A stretch of DNA of 38,529 nucleotides from positions 1 through 38,529 of the forward strand of contig NZ_JACGUT010000055.1 of the NCBI RefSeq assembly GCF_014076845.1. The letters are read 5' to 3'. The notes under the pieces are model-generated. The model was not told the origin of the DNA and searched no databases. It saw only the letters and a program-made list of their open reading frames with translations. Positions 26,842-36,735 of the stretch are shown here, piece by piece. The translations under genes were made by a program, and so were the position numbers. This DNA is from Colwellia sp. MB3u-41. GTDB taxonomy: Bacteria > Pseudomonadota > Gammaproteobacteria > Enterobacterales > Alteromonadaceae. Numbering within the stretch: position 1 is the stretch's first letter; every line of letters starts with the position of its first letter.

Positions 26842-29253
26842 TTGAAACGTTTACTACTTATTTTACTCACTGTAGCTTTTAGCCAAAATGCTATTGCAGA
26901 CAACGACTTTAAAATACCACCCAAACAACTTGCAGATTTAGTTGACGCGCCAAGGCAACCAAGTGTGCGTATTTCGGCAGATAAACAATGGGTGGCTATA
27001 TTAGCTCGTCCTGGAGCTAAATCGATTGAAGAACTTGCTCAGCCCGAAGAAAAACTTGCAGGATTAAGAATTAATGCCAGTATTTTTGCCCCAAGTCGGT
27101 CAAGTGGCTATACAAGTATTACCCTTAAAAAAGTAGATGGCGATGAACAAGTTGCGATTAAGGAGTTGCCTGCAGGTAAAATTATGAGTGTGAACTTTTC
27201 ACCTAACTCTCAATATTTAGCCTTTATCGTAGAAAACAAACAAGGATTAACCTTGTGGAAATATAACCTCAAAACTAAAAAAACTAAGCAAGTGAGTAAG
27301 CACGCAATTAATGCTTCACTTGGTGGGACTCAATATCGTTGGAAACGCGATTCTACAGGGTTCTATACCCGATTAACGATTGCTAAAGCAAGCGATAAAC
27401 CTCAAGCGTCTAAAGCAAAGATTCAGCCAGTGATCCAAACAACTTCAGGAATAAAAGCAGCGGTAAGAACATACTCAAACTTATTAAAAACGCCTTATGA
27501 TGAAGCTCTTTTTGAGTTTTTAACGCGTTCTCAATTAGCTGAAATTAGCTTGGCGGGTAGAATAAATAAGCTTGGAAAAACAGCCATGGTTAAAGATTTC
27601 ACCCTTTCACCTGATGGTCAGTATTTATTAGTCTCGCAAGTTAAAAAGCCTTTTTCTTATCTTGTACCAGCAAGACGATTTCCAGAGGAAACACAAGTTT
27701 GGTCGGTTGAAGGTAAATTAGTGACTCAAGTTGCCGATTTGGCTTCAGGAGAAAATATACCCAAAGGATTTGACTCTGTTCGAGAAGGTCGCCGTAATAT
27801 CAATTGGCGAAGTGATGTAGCTGCGACTTTAGTTTGGGCAGAAGCCCAAGATGGCGGTAGCATGAAAACAGACATTGAGCATCATGACTATGTATACACC
27901 TGGACAGCTCCTTTTAAAAATGATCCTAAACTATTCCAAAAAATAGAACGTCGTTTTGATGATATAACCTGGGGTAATAAAAACTTTGCTATGATAAGTG
28001 ATTGGCGCTTTAGTGATCGTCAAATAAGACAGTGGAAATTTAATCCGAGTCAAACTAATGTAAAAAAAATACTCTTTCAAGAGCGTTCTTATAACGACCG
28101 TTATAATGATCCCGGTCGTTTCATCAAAGAAAGAAACCAATTTGGCATAAATGTTATTAAAACGTTAGATAACAATAATAGCGTTTATTTGACCGGCACA
28201 GGTGCCTCTGCAGAAGGCAATATTCCTTTTTTAAATCAATATGATTTTAGTGCTAAAAAGAAAATAAACGTGTGGAAATCTACAGCACCTTATTATGAGC
28301 GTATTGTTTTAGTACTTAATGAACAAGCCACTAAAGTAATGACGCTGCGAGAATCGACTACTGAACAGCCAAACTTTTTTTTCCGTGACTTAAGTAAAAA
28401 TACCTTAATTCAATTTACTGATTTTCCACACCCAACACCTGCTTTTGTCGGAGTGAGTAAAGAAAAGCTGAAATATAAACGTAAAGATGGCGTTGAGTTG
28501 AGTGGCACACTTTATTTACCCGCGGATTATGATAAAAGCCAAGGGCCATTACCTACCTTAATTTGGGCTTATCCAAGAGAATACAAAGATAAAAAAGTTG
28601 CAGGACAAGTATCTGATTCGCCTTATGAATTCGTGCGTGTTAGCTATTGGGGGCCTATGCCACATTTAGCGCAAGGTTTTGCCGTGTTCTCTGGTGCTAA
28701 AATGCCAATTGTTGGCTTTGACGGCACTTTACCTAATGACACATTCCGTGAACAGCTAGTTTCAAGTGCTCAAGCGGCTGTTGATGTTTTGGTTGCAAAA
28801 GGAGTTACTGATAAGGATCGTATCGCTATCGCAGGTCATTCTTATGGCGCATTTATGGTCGCTAATTTACTGGCTCATAGTGACTTATTTAAAGCGGGTA
28901 TTGCTCGAAGTGGTGCTTATAACCGTACCTTAACCCCCTTTGGTTTTCAAGGTGAAGAACGTAGCTTCTGGGAAGGTCAATCAACTTATGCTTCTATGTC
29001 ACCCTTTTTTCATGCAGAAAAAATAAATGAACCTATGTTGATGATCCATGGTAAAGAAGATCCAAATTCAGGCACATTCCCGATGCAATCTGAACGAATG
29101 TTTGCCGCTCTTAAAGGCCTTGGTGGCAATGCTCGTTTAGTCATGTTACCCCACGAACAGCATGGTTATAGAGCCAGAGAGTCATTGTTACATATGTTAT
29201 GGGAACAACATCAATGGTTAGATAAATATGTGAAAAATCCGACGACTAAATAG
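26842..29253 (+). CDS. Secreted S9-family (prolyl oligopeptidase-like) peptidase
   Basis: 803 aa. A signal peptide (about 1-19) leads to a long N-terminal beta-propeller region (about 25-520) and an alpha/beta hydrolase catalytic domain (about 540-800). The triad is Ser667 in GHSYGAFM, Asp740 in HGKEDPNSG and His774 in HEQHGYRARES. The sequence around the His and the motif NSGTFPMQSERMF resemble the glutamyl endopeptidase branch (S9D), so cleavage after Glu is possible but not shown. The start is TTG at 26842 with AGGGA 8 nt upstream. It is likely periplasmic or secreted and acts on peptides. Confidence 0.9.
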   Translation: MKRLLLILLTVAFSQNAIADNDFKIPPKQLADLVDAPRQPSVRISADKQWVAILARPGAKSIEELAQPEEKLAGLRINASIFAPSRSSGYTSITLKKVDGDEQVAIKELPAGKIMSVNFSPNSQYLAFIVENKQGLTLWKYNLKTKKTKQVSKHAINASLGGTQYRWKRDSTGFYTRLTIAKASDKPQASKAKIQPVIQTTSGIKAAVRTYSNLLKTPYDEALFEFLTRSQLAEISLAGRINKLGKTAMVKDFTLSPDGQYLLVSQVKKPFSYLVPARRFPEETQVWSVEGKLVTQVADLASGENIPKGFDSVREGRRNINWRSDVAATLVWAEAQDGGSMKTDIEHHDYVYTWTAPFKNDPKLFQKIERRFDDITWGNKNFAMISDWRFSDRQIRQWKFNPSQTNVKKILFQERSYNDRYNDPGRFIKERNQFGINVIKTLDNNNSVYLTGTGASAEGNIPFLNQYDFSAKKKINVWKSTAPYYERIVLVLNEQATKVMTLRESTTEQPNFFFRDLSKNTLIQFTDFPHPTPAFVGVSKEKLKYKRKDGVELSGTLYLPADYDKSQGPLPTLIWAYPREYKDKKVAGQVSDSPYEFVRVSYWGPMPHLAQGFAVFSGAKMPIVGFDGTLPNDTFREQLVSSAQAAVDVLVAKGVTDKDRIAIAGHSYGAFMVANLLAHSDLFKAGIARSGAYNRTLTPFGFQGEERSFWEGQSTYASMSPFFHAEKINEPMLMIHGKEDPNSGTFPMQSERMFAALKGLGGNARLVMLPHEQHGYRARESLLHMLWEQHQWLDKYVKNPTTK

Positions 29254-29374
29254 CGGTTTGATTAAGCCATGTAAAACGACTACTCAATTTATATGGCTTA
29301 TTATACAAACTCAGTTGACCCTATATTTTCGCTCCATTTTTAATCGTTTTAAAAACAGATCAAAATAAACACAA

Positions 29375-29407
29375 AAAAGCCATTAATCTAAAAGATTAAC
29401 GGCTTTT
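29375..29407. terminator. Bidirectional terminator between S9 peptidase and HMG-CoA reductase
   Basis: AAAAGCC-a-TTAATCT pairs with AGATTAA-c-GGCTTTT with one mismatch. On the minus strand six T follow, so it is the stronger terminator for the HMG-CoA reductase gene. Confidence 0.85.
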
Positions 29408-29459
29408 AATTGGCCGCATGAATTGGCAAAAAGCATTATTAATCGTTAGGTGATAAACG

Positions 29460-30692
29460 TTACCTATCTCTGGCTAAGCTTTTATGTGCCGATGTGAAAT
29501 CGCCAGCAGCCAATGAGCCAATAATTGATATTTCTCCTGCCAGCGCGGCAGCGGCACAAATTTCTGAAAATGCCCTTGCCTGATTTTCTTTTGGTAAATT
29601 CATCATATCTAAACAAGATTTTTGGCTAGGGAGCTTAGTTCCTCCACCAACGGTACCAACAATTAAGTTGGGTAACGTTGCAGCACAATATAAAGCGCCA
29701 TCGTTACGTATTTCAAAGCGAGTGATACCTACAGCGGCTTCTGCAACGCAAGCCGCATCTTGCCCACAGGCAATAAACATAGCAGCAAGACTATTAGCGT
29801 AATGCCCTTGTACGCCCATTGTGCCACTCATAACACCGCCTAAAGCTGACATACGCCAGCAATCAACCATACGTTGCGGTGTTGTATGTAAAAAACGTTT
29901 CACCAACTTCTCTGGTATTTTTACTTCCACAGAAACTTTTTTGCCCCTAACACTGGTATAAGATTGCGCAGATGATTTTTTATCACCAGAGCAGTTTGCT
30001 TCGATAAACCAGTACTCAGGTTGTACAGGGCTATTCGCGATAATATATTCACAAATGGCTTGTGTAGCTATAGTCACCATATTTTGACCTGCTGCATCAC
30101 CAGTGGTGTAGTCACAGAGTAAATAGAGGTGATTCCCTTCTGTGGCAATGCGAATATCAATTAGTTGGCAATAATTACTGGTCTGTTTAGCCGTTTCACT
30201 TAGTTTATTTTTATTGAGTAAAACCCAATGAGAAAAAGTCGCTAAGTTAGCGATAGTATTAAATGCAAAGCCAGGAGAACGAGTGACCCCCTCGGAAATT
30301 AAGATGGTGGAGCAGCCACCGGCTTTAGAAATAAGTACTGAGCCCCTATGATAACTAGCGACTAGCGCCGCTTCAGTGGTTGCCATCGGTAATAGAAAAT
30401 CACCCTGAGCATAAGTTCCGCGAACTCGAATAGGTCCAGCAATACCAACGGGGACTTTCACTGTGCCAATACAGTTTTCAATATTCGACGCATACTCACT
30501 TAAGTCTTCACCTGCATATAAACTTGAAACATGCGCGGTAATTTTAGTATCAACTTTAGTCAAGTGCTGCCAGCGTTTATTAATAGCCGTCACGGTACAA
30601 TCACTACCATTAGGAAACCGAACATAGGGACTGGTGTGGTCGGGAGACAAATCATTGAAAAAACTATCATTTTTGTTTACGTCTGTAATCAT
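29460..30692 (-). CDS. Class I hydroxymethylglutaryl-CoA reductase
   Basis: 410 aa, the length of a catalytic domain without a membrane anchor. The four catalytic residues of class I enzymes are present: Glu107 in MATTEAALVAS, Lys238 in CSGDKKSSA, Asp312 in CGQDAACVAEA and His403 near the C-terminus. The cofactor motif reads GDAAGQNMV at 198-206, compared with GDAMGMNMV in eukaryotic enzymes. Class I enzymes usually use NADPH to make mevalonate from HMG-CoA. No other mevalonate gene is in the window, and gammaproteobacteria normally make isoprenoids by the MEP route, so its role (mevalonate or HMG-CoA turnover) is open. It is divergent from an alpha/beta hydrolase. Confidence 0.92.
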   Translation of the reverse strand: MITDVNKNDSFFNDLSPDHTSPYVRFPNGSDCTVTAINKRWQHLTKVDTKITAHVSSLYAGEDLSEYASNIENCIGTVKVPVGIAGPIRVRGTYAQGDFLLPMATTEAALVASYHRGSVLISKAGGCSTILISEGVTRSPGFAFNTIANLATFSHWVLLNKNKLSETAKQTSNYCQLIDIRIATEGNHLYLLCDYTTGDAAGQNMVTIATQAICEYIIANSPVQPEYWFIEANCSGDKKSSAQSYTSVRGKKVSVEVKIPEKLVKRFLHTTPQRMVDCWRMSALGGVMSGTMGVQGHYANSLAAMFIACGQDAACVAEAAVGITRFEIRNDGALYCAATLPNLIVGTVGGGTKLPSQKSCLDMMNLPKENQARAFSEICAAAALAGEISIIGSLAAGDFTSAHKSLARDR

Positions 30693-31029
30693 CTGTTAAC
30701 CAGTAGTAAATTTAAAAGAAGGGTGTTAAGTGTTGATTTTATGATGACGTTACAGCGAAATAATCAACGGCCAATTCTATCTTTTCCTTAAGGGGCTTAG
30801 CAAGTCATTATAGGTAAGTTAGCAAAAGGTTATTAATGTTAAGGTTAAATAATATACAAGGTTAAATAAAGGTCAATATTGATATGAAATCGCATTGATA
30901 ATAATCAAAATTTTCTATTAACCTTGTAAAAGAGTGGTGTTAGAGAACTTATAAGGAGATTTTCTTTTAAATTAGTTATACTGAATATCTTAAGCTTGTA
31001 CAACTCAGTGTAATAGGGCGCTTGCGGCA
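30693..31029. promoter_or_regulatory. Divergent promoter region of HMG-CoA reductase and hydrolase genes
   Basis: About 340 bp with no gene. AAGGTTAAATA occurs twice, at 30841-30851 and 30858-30868 (17 bp apart), with a related AAAGGTTATT at about 30825. Such direct repeats may be activator sites. No promoter is clear. Confidence 0.35.
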
Positions 31030-31827
31030 ATGAGCAAATCAATTCTTTTTCATACTATTTATCCACATAAAACCAGCAAAGTATGGGTTGTTTTTGTCCA
31101 TGGTGCTGGTGGTAGTTCGGCAATCTGGTTTCGTCAGATCAGGGATTATCAAAAAGAGTATAATGTGCTTTTACTTGATCTTCGTGGTCACGGGAAGTCC
31201 AGTCACTTGGTACAAACCTTTGTTGACAGTAATTATTCTTTTAATAAAGTTTCTGAAGATATTATCGATGTCTTAGATCACAATAATATTACGTGTGCTC
31301 ATTTTGTTGGCATTTCACTGGGTACTATTATCATTCGAAATATAGCCGAACTTGCACCTGAGTACGTATCAAGTATGGTTTTAGGTGGTGCTATTACTCG
31401 TTTTAATGCGCGTAGTAATATCTTGGTTTATTTGGGTAATACTTTTAAACATTGCCTGCCATACATGTGGCTGTATCGTTTATTTGCTTTTATTATGATG
31501 CCAAAAAAACGTCATAAAGAATCTCGACATTTATTTGTACGCGAAGCTAAGCGCCTGTGCCAAAAGGAATTTATTCGTTGGTTTAAGCTAGCAATGGATG
31601 TAAATCCTTTAATGCGATACTTCAAAGAAAAAGAGATAGATATACCTATTCTTTATATTATGGGCAAGGAAGATCATATGTTTCTGGGACCGGTAATAGA
31701 AATGGTAAAGCAACATAAAAATAGCTTATTACATACGATTCAACAATGTGGTCATGTCTGCAATGTGGAGAACCCTGAACTTTTTAATCAACACTCTTTA
31801 GCGTTTATTGCTCAGCAAGACAGCTAG
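31030..31827 (+). CDS. Alpha/beta hydrolase
   Basis: 265 aa. The fold motifs are VVFVHGAGGSSAIW (oxyanion region), DLRGHGKSS, nucleophile Ser96 in GISLGTI, acid Asp215 in GKEDHMF and His242 in CGHVCNVE. The helical lid (about 125-195) is rich in basic and aromatic residues. No signal peptide is seen, so it is cytoplasmic. The substrate cannot be told from the sequence; esterase, lipase or thioesterase activity is possible. It is divergent from the HMG-CoA reductase gene. Confidence 0.87.
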   Translation: MSKSILFHTIYPHKTSKVWVVFVHGAGGSSAIWFRQIRDYQKEYNVLLLDLRGHGKSSHLVQTFVDSNYSFNKVSEDIIDVLDHNNITCAHFVGISLGTIIIRNIAELAPEYVSSMVLGGAITRFNARSNILVYLGNTFKHCLPYMWLYRLFAFIMMPKKRHKESRHLFVREAKRLCQKEFIRWFKLAMDVNPLMRYFKEKEIDIPILYIMGKEDHMFLGPVIEMVKQHKNSLLHTIQQCGHVCNVENPELFNQHSLAFIAQQDS

Positions 31828-32157
31828 TGGACTTTTATTATCTTTATTACATCACATAATGATAATTCCAGAACGCTAGTATGAGGGCTTACAGCTAAAT
31901 AGGAATAAATTAACTGAAGCTTTTACGTCAAAAATGATAAGGAAATTATAACAAACGTCACAAATTATCAGAAAATAAAGACAAGTAAGTGCGCTTAGCG
32001 GAAATTAGTAACTTATAAAGCCTAACGTCACTTCAATTTCATTTGGGCCATTAGCTTTTCCATAATTTTCTTGGCGCACGGTTACCTGAGTTAAACGCAT
32101 AATTCTGTCAATATTTAGGAAACTTTTTACAATGCTATTTTTGATTTTAGGTAGACT
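31828..32157. other. Intergenic region, nothing recognised
   Basis: 330 bp, AT-rich, without a convincing reading frame, hairpin or RNA gene. Confidence 0.5.
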
Positions 32158-32487
32158 ATGAATAAAAGTAATGACCCACTACACGGCGTGAAACTTGAAC
32201 AGATTCTAACCGAACTGGAGAAGAAAATTGGTTGGGATAAGATGGGTGAGTTACTTAATATTCGTTGTTTTACCAATAAACCGCGTCTTAAATCAAGTTT
32301 GAAATTTCTGCGTACAACCCCTTGGGCACGCAGTAGAGTTGAAATTTTATACCTAAAAACATTTTGCAGTAAACATAAAGAAACTGGGAAATTAATTAGG
32401 GGGATACTCGCCCAAAATACAGTAGTAGCAGGAATAACTTCCACCAAGCCCGCTCCCTTTGTTTGGCCAACATTGAAGAATAAATAG
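32158..32487 (+). CDS. VF530-type DNA-binding protein with C-terminal extension
   Basis: 109 aa. Residues about 6-70 match the VF530 family (DUF2132): NDPLHGVKLEQILTELEK, IGWDKMGELLNIRCFTNKP, LKSSLKFLRTTPWARSRVE. This small helical domain is reported to bind DNA; its cellular role is unknown. Typical members are about 70-80 aa, so the last 35-40 residues (CSKHKETGKLIRGILAQ onward) are an addition, ending in a Pro/Lys-rich tail. TTAGG lies close upstream of the ATG. Confidence 0.85.
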   Translation: MNKSNDPLHGVKLEQILTELEKKIGWDKMGELLNIRCFTNKPRLKSSLKFLRTTPWARSRVEILYLKTFCSKHKETGKLIRGILAQNTVVAGITSTKPAPFVWPTLKNK

Positions 32488-32557
32488 ACTTAAGTCACAT
32501 TGTAGACATTAGTATTAATGGGTTAAATTTAATTCGTATGAGTTTATTCGTCGCTAA

Positions 32558-32573
32558 CGCCGTTTAAACGGCG
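32558..32573. repeat. Perfect 16-bp palindrome CGCCGTTTAAACGGCG
   Basis: It lies 70 bp after the VF530-type gene, in a locally GC-richer stretch (about 32545-32700). No T run follows, so it is a poor terminator. It could be a protein site or part of a dispersed repeat. Confidence 0.45.
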
Positions 32574-32772
32574 AATACTTGTTGGCTAAAAGGTGAAACG
32601 AAGTGAACCCAGTTAACAGTTATGAGTCCGACTTGAAAACTGAAGTGGTCAAGTAAGGTTGGCCACGGTTTTTGAGTTTAGCCAGTACTTTCACTCTGAC
32701 TTATTTTGGCTTGGTCTCAGCGTCATTCTCAGTTATATTATGACTACATTTACGATTATTTAATGACTTTTT

Positions 32773-34731
32773 ATGAATATTCGCTCTAAACTAACGTTGA
32801 GCTTTGCCGCCACGGTTATTTTGCCTATTATTGCGATTGCGATTGTCAGCATATCAATGACGATTTCTAAATCTTCAACAAGCTTTGTTGAACGCACTCA
32901 GGATGAGTTAAGACAAGTAGATAACGGCTTTCAACTTTTCTTTCAACAAATCAAAGCTAACGTAAAATTTTTAGCTCAAAATAAATTAACGACTCAACTT
33001 CCTGATGACACTCATACTTATCTTAGCTCTGATCATATGATGGCGCCAAAAAATGACTCTGTCGAAGAATTAGATTTATATAAGCTGTATGAAGATTTTG
33101 GTTCATCACACCCTGATTTACTTTATGTATACATAGGTACCAAAGAAGGTGGCTTTGTTCAATATCCCTTAGAAGAGCTTGGAGGTTACGATCCAAGACA
33201 ACGTCCTTGGTATAAACAGGCACTAGCTTCTCCCAATGCGCCAATTATTACTGAAGCATATCAAGATGTCATAGGAAAACCTGTAGTCACTTCTGCGTTA
33301 GTGGTTAAAAATGAGCAAGGCGATATTATAGGCGTACAAGGTCTAGATGTTACCCTTTCAACATTAACGGATATATTGAGTAATACAAAACTAGGTAAAA
33401 GCGGCTATCTCATTCTTATTGATGAGTCAGGAACCGTGCTAGCTGATGCCAAAACACCAGAAAACAATTTCAAAAATATTAAAGATCTTTCATCATCATT
33501 ATTTTCTATATTACAAAAAAGTCCAAATCAACATCATTTTTCTACAGAACATTTAGGTGAAGATGTTGATGTTGCCAGCTATTATTCAAAAGAATTAAAG
33601 TGGCGTTTTGTTGGCGTTATCCATAGCGATGAAATTTTAGCGCCTGCATATAGTATGAGTCAGACCATTACCGTAATAGCCTTTATTATGGTTACATTAT
33701 TTATAGCCATGGGATTTTGGTTAGCCAACCGTATTGTTCAACCCATTAACCGTGTGGCTGAAGGTTTGCGTGATATTGCACAAGGTGATGGAAATTTAAC
33801 TAAGCGACTAGAGATTATTGGTCAAGATGAAGTCAGTGAACTGGCTCAATGGTTTAATCAATTCTTAGACTCTATTCATCAGCTTGTTGTTGATATTAAA
33901 ACCTGTGCTTCAACATTAAATGTGGTGGCTAATGAATCAGGTATACAAATCGCTGATGTAAAAGCAGTAAGCCATAAACAAGAAAAATCAATAGATAATG
34001 TGAATAGTCTTATCACAACAATGACAGATATCGCACATCAAACATCAAACGACTGTCAAGAAAGTTCAACGACTATTATGAAAACTGAAGAGTACTCAAA
34101 AAAGGGAATTTCGTTAATTTCTATTACGGTAAGTGAAGTGAGTTCGTTAAATCAATCGCTAAGTGAATCATCTCAATCGATGAAGTCACTTGAACTGGAA
34201 AGTGAGAATATTACTAAAATATTAGATGTTATCAGGAGTATTGCTGAACAAACTAATCTGTTAGCACTTAATGCGGCTATTGAAGCGGCAAGAGCGGGTG
34301 AACAAGGGAGAGGTTTTGCTGTGGTCGCAGATGAAGTGAGAACATTAGCGCAACGCTCGCGAGGCGCTACTGAAGAAATTGATGTTGTATTGATGAACTT
34401 GCTGGATAAAACACGTGTTGTTTCTCAACAAATGGGTGTGAATGTCGAACTATCGAAACAGACTATCGAAAAAATTGAACAAGCGAATCAATCATTTAAC
34501 GAAATTAGTTCTTTGGTTGGACAAATGAAGGAAAATATCTCACGTATTACTCAAGCCGCAGATCAACAGCGTAGCTCATCTGACTTGATCAATGACGATA
34601 TTAGTGGCATTAATCAATCGGCAAAAGGTATTGTTAATACTGCTGATACATTAGCCGATGGGTCGAATGACTTGCTTGTTTTATCCAAAGATTTAACAAA
34701 TTTAGTCGGTCGCTTTAAAGTCAGTAATTAA
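32773..34731 (+). CDS. Methyl-accepting chemotaxis protein with dCache amino-acid sensor
   Basis: 652 aa. Membrane helix 1 is about 8-30, the periplasmic dCache_1 domain about 35-290, helix 2 about 297-318, HAMP about 318-371, and the signalling domain about 380-645 with the tip [20 protein letters not shown] and [18 protein letters not shown]. Tyr139, Arg144, Trp146, Tyr147, Tyr163, Asp165 and Asp192 fit the known dCache amino-acid-binding motif in spacing, except for one extra residue before Tyr163. It probably senses an amino acid and controls CheA. No CheR/CheB-binding pentapeptide is seen at the end (FKVSN). Confidence 0.93.
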   Translation: MNIRSKLTLSFAATVILPIIAIAIVSISMTISKSSTSFVERTQDELRQVDNGFQLFFQQIKANVKFLAQNKLTTQLPDDTHTYLSSDHMMAPKNDSVEELDLYKLYEDFGSSHPDLLYVYIGTKEGGFVQYPLEELGGYDPRQRPWYKQALASPNAPIITEAYQDVIGKPVVTSALVVKNEQGDIIGVQGLDVTLSTLTDILSNTKLGKSGYLILIDESGTVLADAKTPENNFKNIKDLSSSLFSILQKSPNQHHFSTEHLGEDVDVASYYSKELKWRFVGVIHSDEILAPAYSMSQTITVIAFIMVTLFIAMGFWLANRIVQPINRVAEGLRDIAQGDGNLTKRLEIIGQDEVSELAQWFNQFLDSIHQLVVDIKTCASTLNVVANESGIQIADVKAVSHKQEKSIDNVNSLITTMTDIAHQTSNDCQESSTTIMKTEEYSKKGISLISITVSEVSSLNQSLSESSQSMKSLELESENITKILDVIRSIAEQTNLLALNAAIEAARAGEQGRGFAVVADEVRTLAQRSRGATEEIDVVLMNLLDKTRVVSQQMGVNVELSKQTIEKIEQANQSFNEISSLVGQMKENISRITQAADQQRSSSDLINDDISGINQSAKGIVNTADTLADGSNDLLVLSKDLTNLVGRFKVSN

Positions 34732-34785
34732 CACGTAATATTAGTATTAATTAACGAACCAGTTTATTTTCACTATTTATACAAC

Positions 34786-34808
34786 CCTGTAACAGATTTT
34801 GTTACAGG
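34786..34808 (+). terminator. Hairpin after the chemoreceptor gene
   Basis: CCTGTAAC (34786-34793) pairs with GTTACAGG (34801-34808) around a 7-nt loop. No T run follows, so it is only a possible terminator or RNA 3' end. Confidence 0.4.
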
Positions 34809-35080
34809 CTCTAGCCGATTATTTTTGGCATACTTAAACGCCTTATACTTGCCTCGCACTATGAAGTTACTTAGTGAAAATTATAAGTAGTGCGCCCCAT
34901 ATACCAACAATACCGGTAAGGGGGTTTCATATTCTTTCCTTCGTAACCTACCACCTTATTAGTATATATTCCTATTTAAACCGTCGACATATCGAGCTTA
35001 TTAATTCAAGGACACATTTATATAATAGATGCAGTAAGTTATTAGCAAGCTTCTCTATATTCAGCTTTATTTATGAAAAA

Positions 35081-35126
35081 ACATAACGAACTATGAGCTA
35101 TTTGAGCTCAAAATAGCACGTTATGT
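35081..35126. repeat. Nested inverted repeats
   Basis: Outer arms ACATAACG (35081-35088) and CGTTATGT (35119-35126) enclose inner arms GCTATTT (35097-35103) and AAATAGC (35111-35117). The pair could form an RNA or DNA cruciform. No T run follows. Confidence 0.5.
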
Positions 35127-35363
35127 AAATACTCTAAGCAATATAAAGCCATAAAATTTATCATTCAGTTATTAATTGAGTAGCAAAATCGACTCATTAG
35201 AAAATATATGAAAATTTTTTCTATGCAAATTTCCGCAAAGTGCACCAATAAGACCTTGGCAGTAGAGCATCAAAATGGTTGGTAAATTAATTATCTAAGC
35301 CTCACTAATGCTAAAAAAACTAATTTAATCGTGAATTTATCACCATAAACACTCAGCTTTGCC

Positions 35364-35390
35364 ACTATTGCTACTATTGCTACTATTGCT
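35364..35390. repeat. Three perfect copies of ACTATTGCT
   Basis: A 9-bp unit is repeated head to tail three times in non-coding DNA. It is a simple repeat with no evident role. Confidence 0.8.
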
Positions 35391-35755
35391 AATAGTCAAC
35401 TTTGAATTATTGACGATCACTCTGTGCGTGTAGTTGACATCATGAGTTAAAAAATTAATATTTTCTTAGCGCGATTACCAAACGTTCAGCCCGAGCACCG
35501 CCTCAGATAAGTCTGTTTGAATAAAGTCGTTCATCATCATAGAAAAAGTAATATTTAAAACTGGTTTGCACAACAATGGATGGCACTTTATTTAATTCTC
35601 AATTACGTAAAGACGGTTAAGTAATAGACGAAAATAGCAGGCTTTCAATTCCTTAAGAATATAAAATAAATGTTAAGATGGAAAATATGAGGCATCTTGT
35701 ATTTTACTTTATGAAAAAATGACATTTATTTTATTTACACTCGGGCGTTCAAGTT

Positions 35756-36735
35756 TCAGGTTATGGCTCTACTGCTATTATGAACGGGGTGCATGCGTGA
35801 TGGACAAGTGGTTGTTAAAAAGTCTGCAACATAATCATGTTTGCCTGCGTAGACTTCAAAGACATGTAGTCTAGCGATCAGTTCATTACGAGGTTTTACA
35901 GGGGTTGCATTGTAGCTGTTTGCCATTTCGGTTAAATCAACAACATCCCCCCTTATTCATTAACTAGTTCTAACTCAGCCATTAATAATTGATTACGCCG
36001 TTTGTTTTCATGCCCCTTTTTAAAGTTAGCGTCTATTACGTATATTTGGCTTTTTTTCGACGCCACTTACCACAAGCATAAAGGGCAATGTTAACATCAA
36101 TATATTTTTCCTTTCTCGCCTGAATAGAGAAATCAACCAATAAAGCTTCTAAGGCAAAAACCATCGCTTTTTTTGAATCACCTAAATTATGCATGTTAGT
36201 AACCATTTGAAGACATTGACTTGCTTGGTTTTTACCAACCAGTTCAATCTGTGAATCAGACCAAGTAACATCAACAGGCATAGATTGACAAAACTCACAT
36301 AATTATCTTAAATACGTATTGGCTTGAAAGGCTGCCTTTACCGGTAATTTAAGTAAACAGTTATAGGTGTTTTTTGCGACTACTCGACAATTAAAAGGAA
36401 TGCTCAGTAACTGTTTACCAATAAACGTTTTATTAAGCTTGTCCTCAACATCAAATTCGTCAACGAGTAAGTGAGCACTCAGTGCTGTACTTGATAATGA
36501 AGATGATTCAAACCCTGATATCGTTAAGTAGTCAATTTCATGAGTTGAGTCCTGAACTTCATTAACGATATTTTCATTTTCTGTTACGTTAACGGAATTT
36601 TCTCCCCTAATAGAAAAAGCCGTATTTCCGTTAACGTTATCTTTTTCTTTAACGGCTTAAGTGGTCGGTTTGAAATTAATTCGATTAAGACTAAATCAAC
36701 TTTGTGACTTTTGGTGTTTTAGGGGATTTACGCAT
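35756..36735 (-). pseudogene. Broken 5' part of a phage P2 gpA-type replication endonuclease gene
   Basis: Three adjoining frames on the minus strand together read like the N-terminal half of this family. The first (ending at 36303) contains LSIPFNCRVVAKNTYNCLL and AAFQANTYLR; the second (36281-36036) contains VDVTWSDSQIELV and GKWRRKKAK; the third (to 35756) contains HENKRRNQLLMAELELVNE, DLTEMANSY, RNELIARLHVFEVYAGKHD and FLTTTCPSRMHPV. The order and the TCPSRMHP block are typical of gpA-like proteins. Breaks are a frameshift near 36697, stops at 36657-36659 and 36303-36305, a frameshift near 36038, and a stop plus frameshift at the six-C run 35947-35955. The catalytic C-terminal half is missing. 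The original ATG (36735) overlaps the AlpA-like gene's stop. The assignment is from memory of the family. Confidence 0.72.

Larger units (their letters stand above)
34809..35755. other. Non-coding or fully decayed region
   Basis: About 950 bp with no gene I can support. It contains a nested dyad (35081-35126) and a 9-bp tandem repeat (35364-35390). Short coding-like scraps occur on the minus strand near 35440-35560 but match no known family. It probably belongs to the decayed accessory region that follows. Confidence 0.5.

Noticed and set aside
32540-32700. Integron attC-like site around the 16-bp palindrome
   Set aside because: No GTTRRRY core and matching inverse core at the right spacing were found, and there is no cassette structure.
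34874-35086. 70-codon GTG-start frame after the chemoreceptor gene
   Set aside because: No ribosome site, no known family and composition like random AT-rich DNA.
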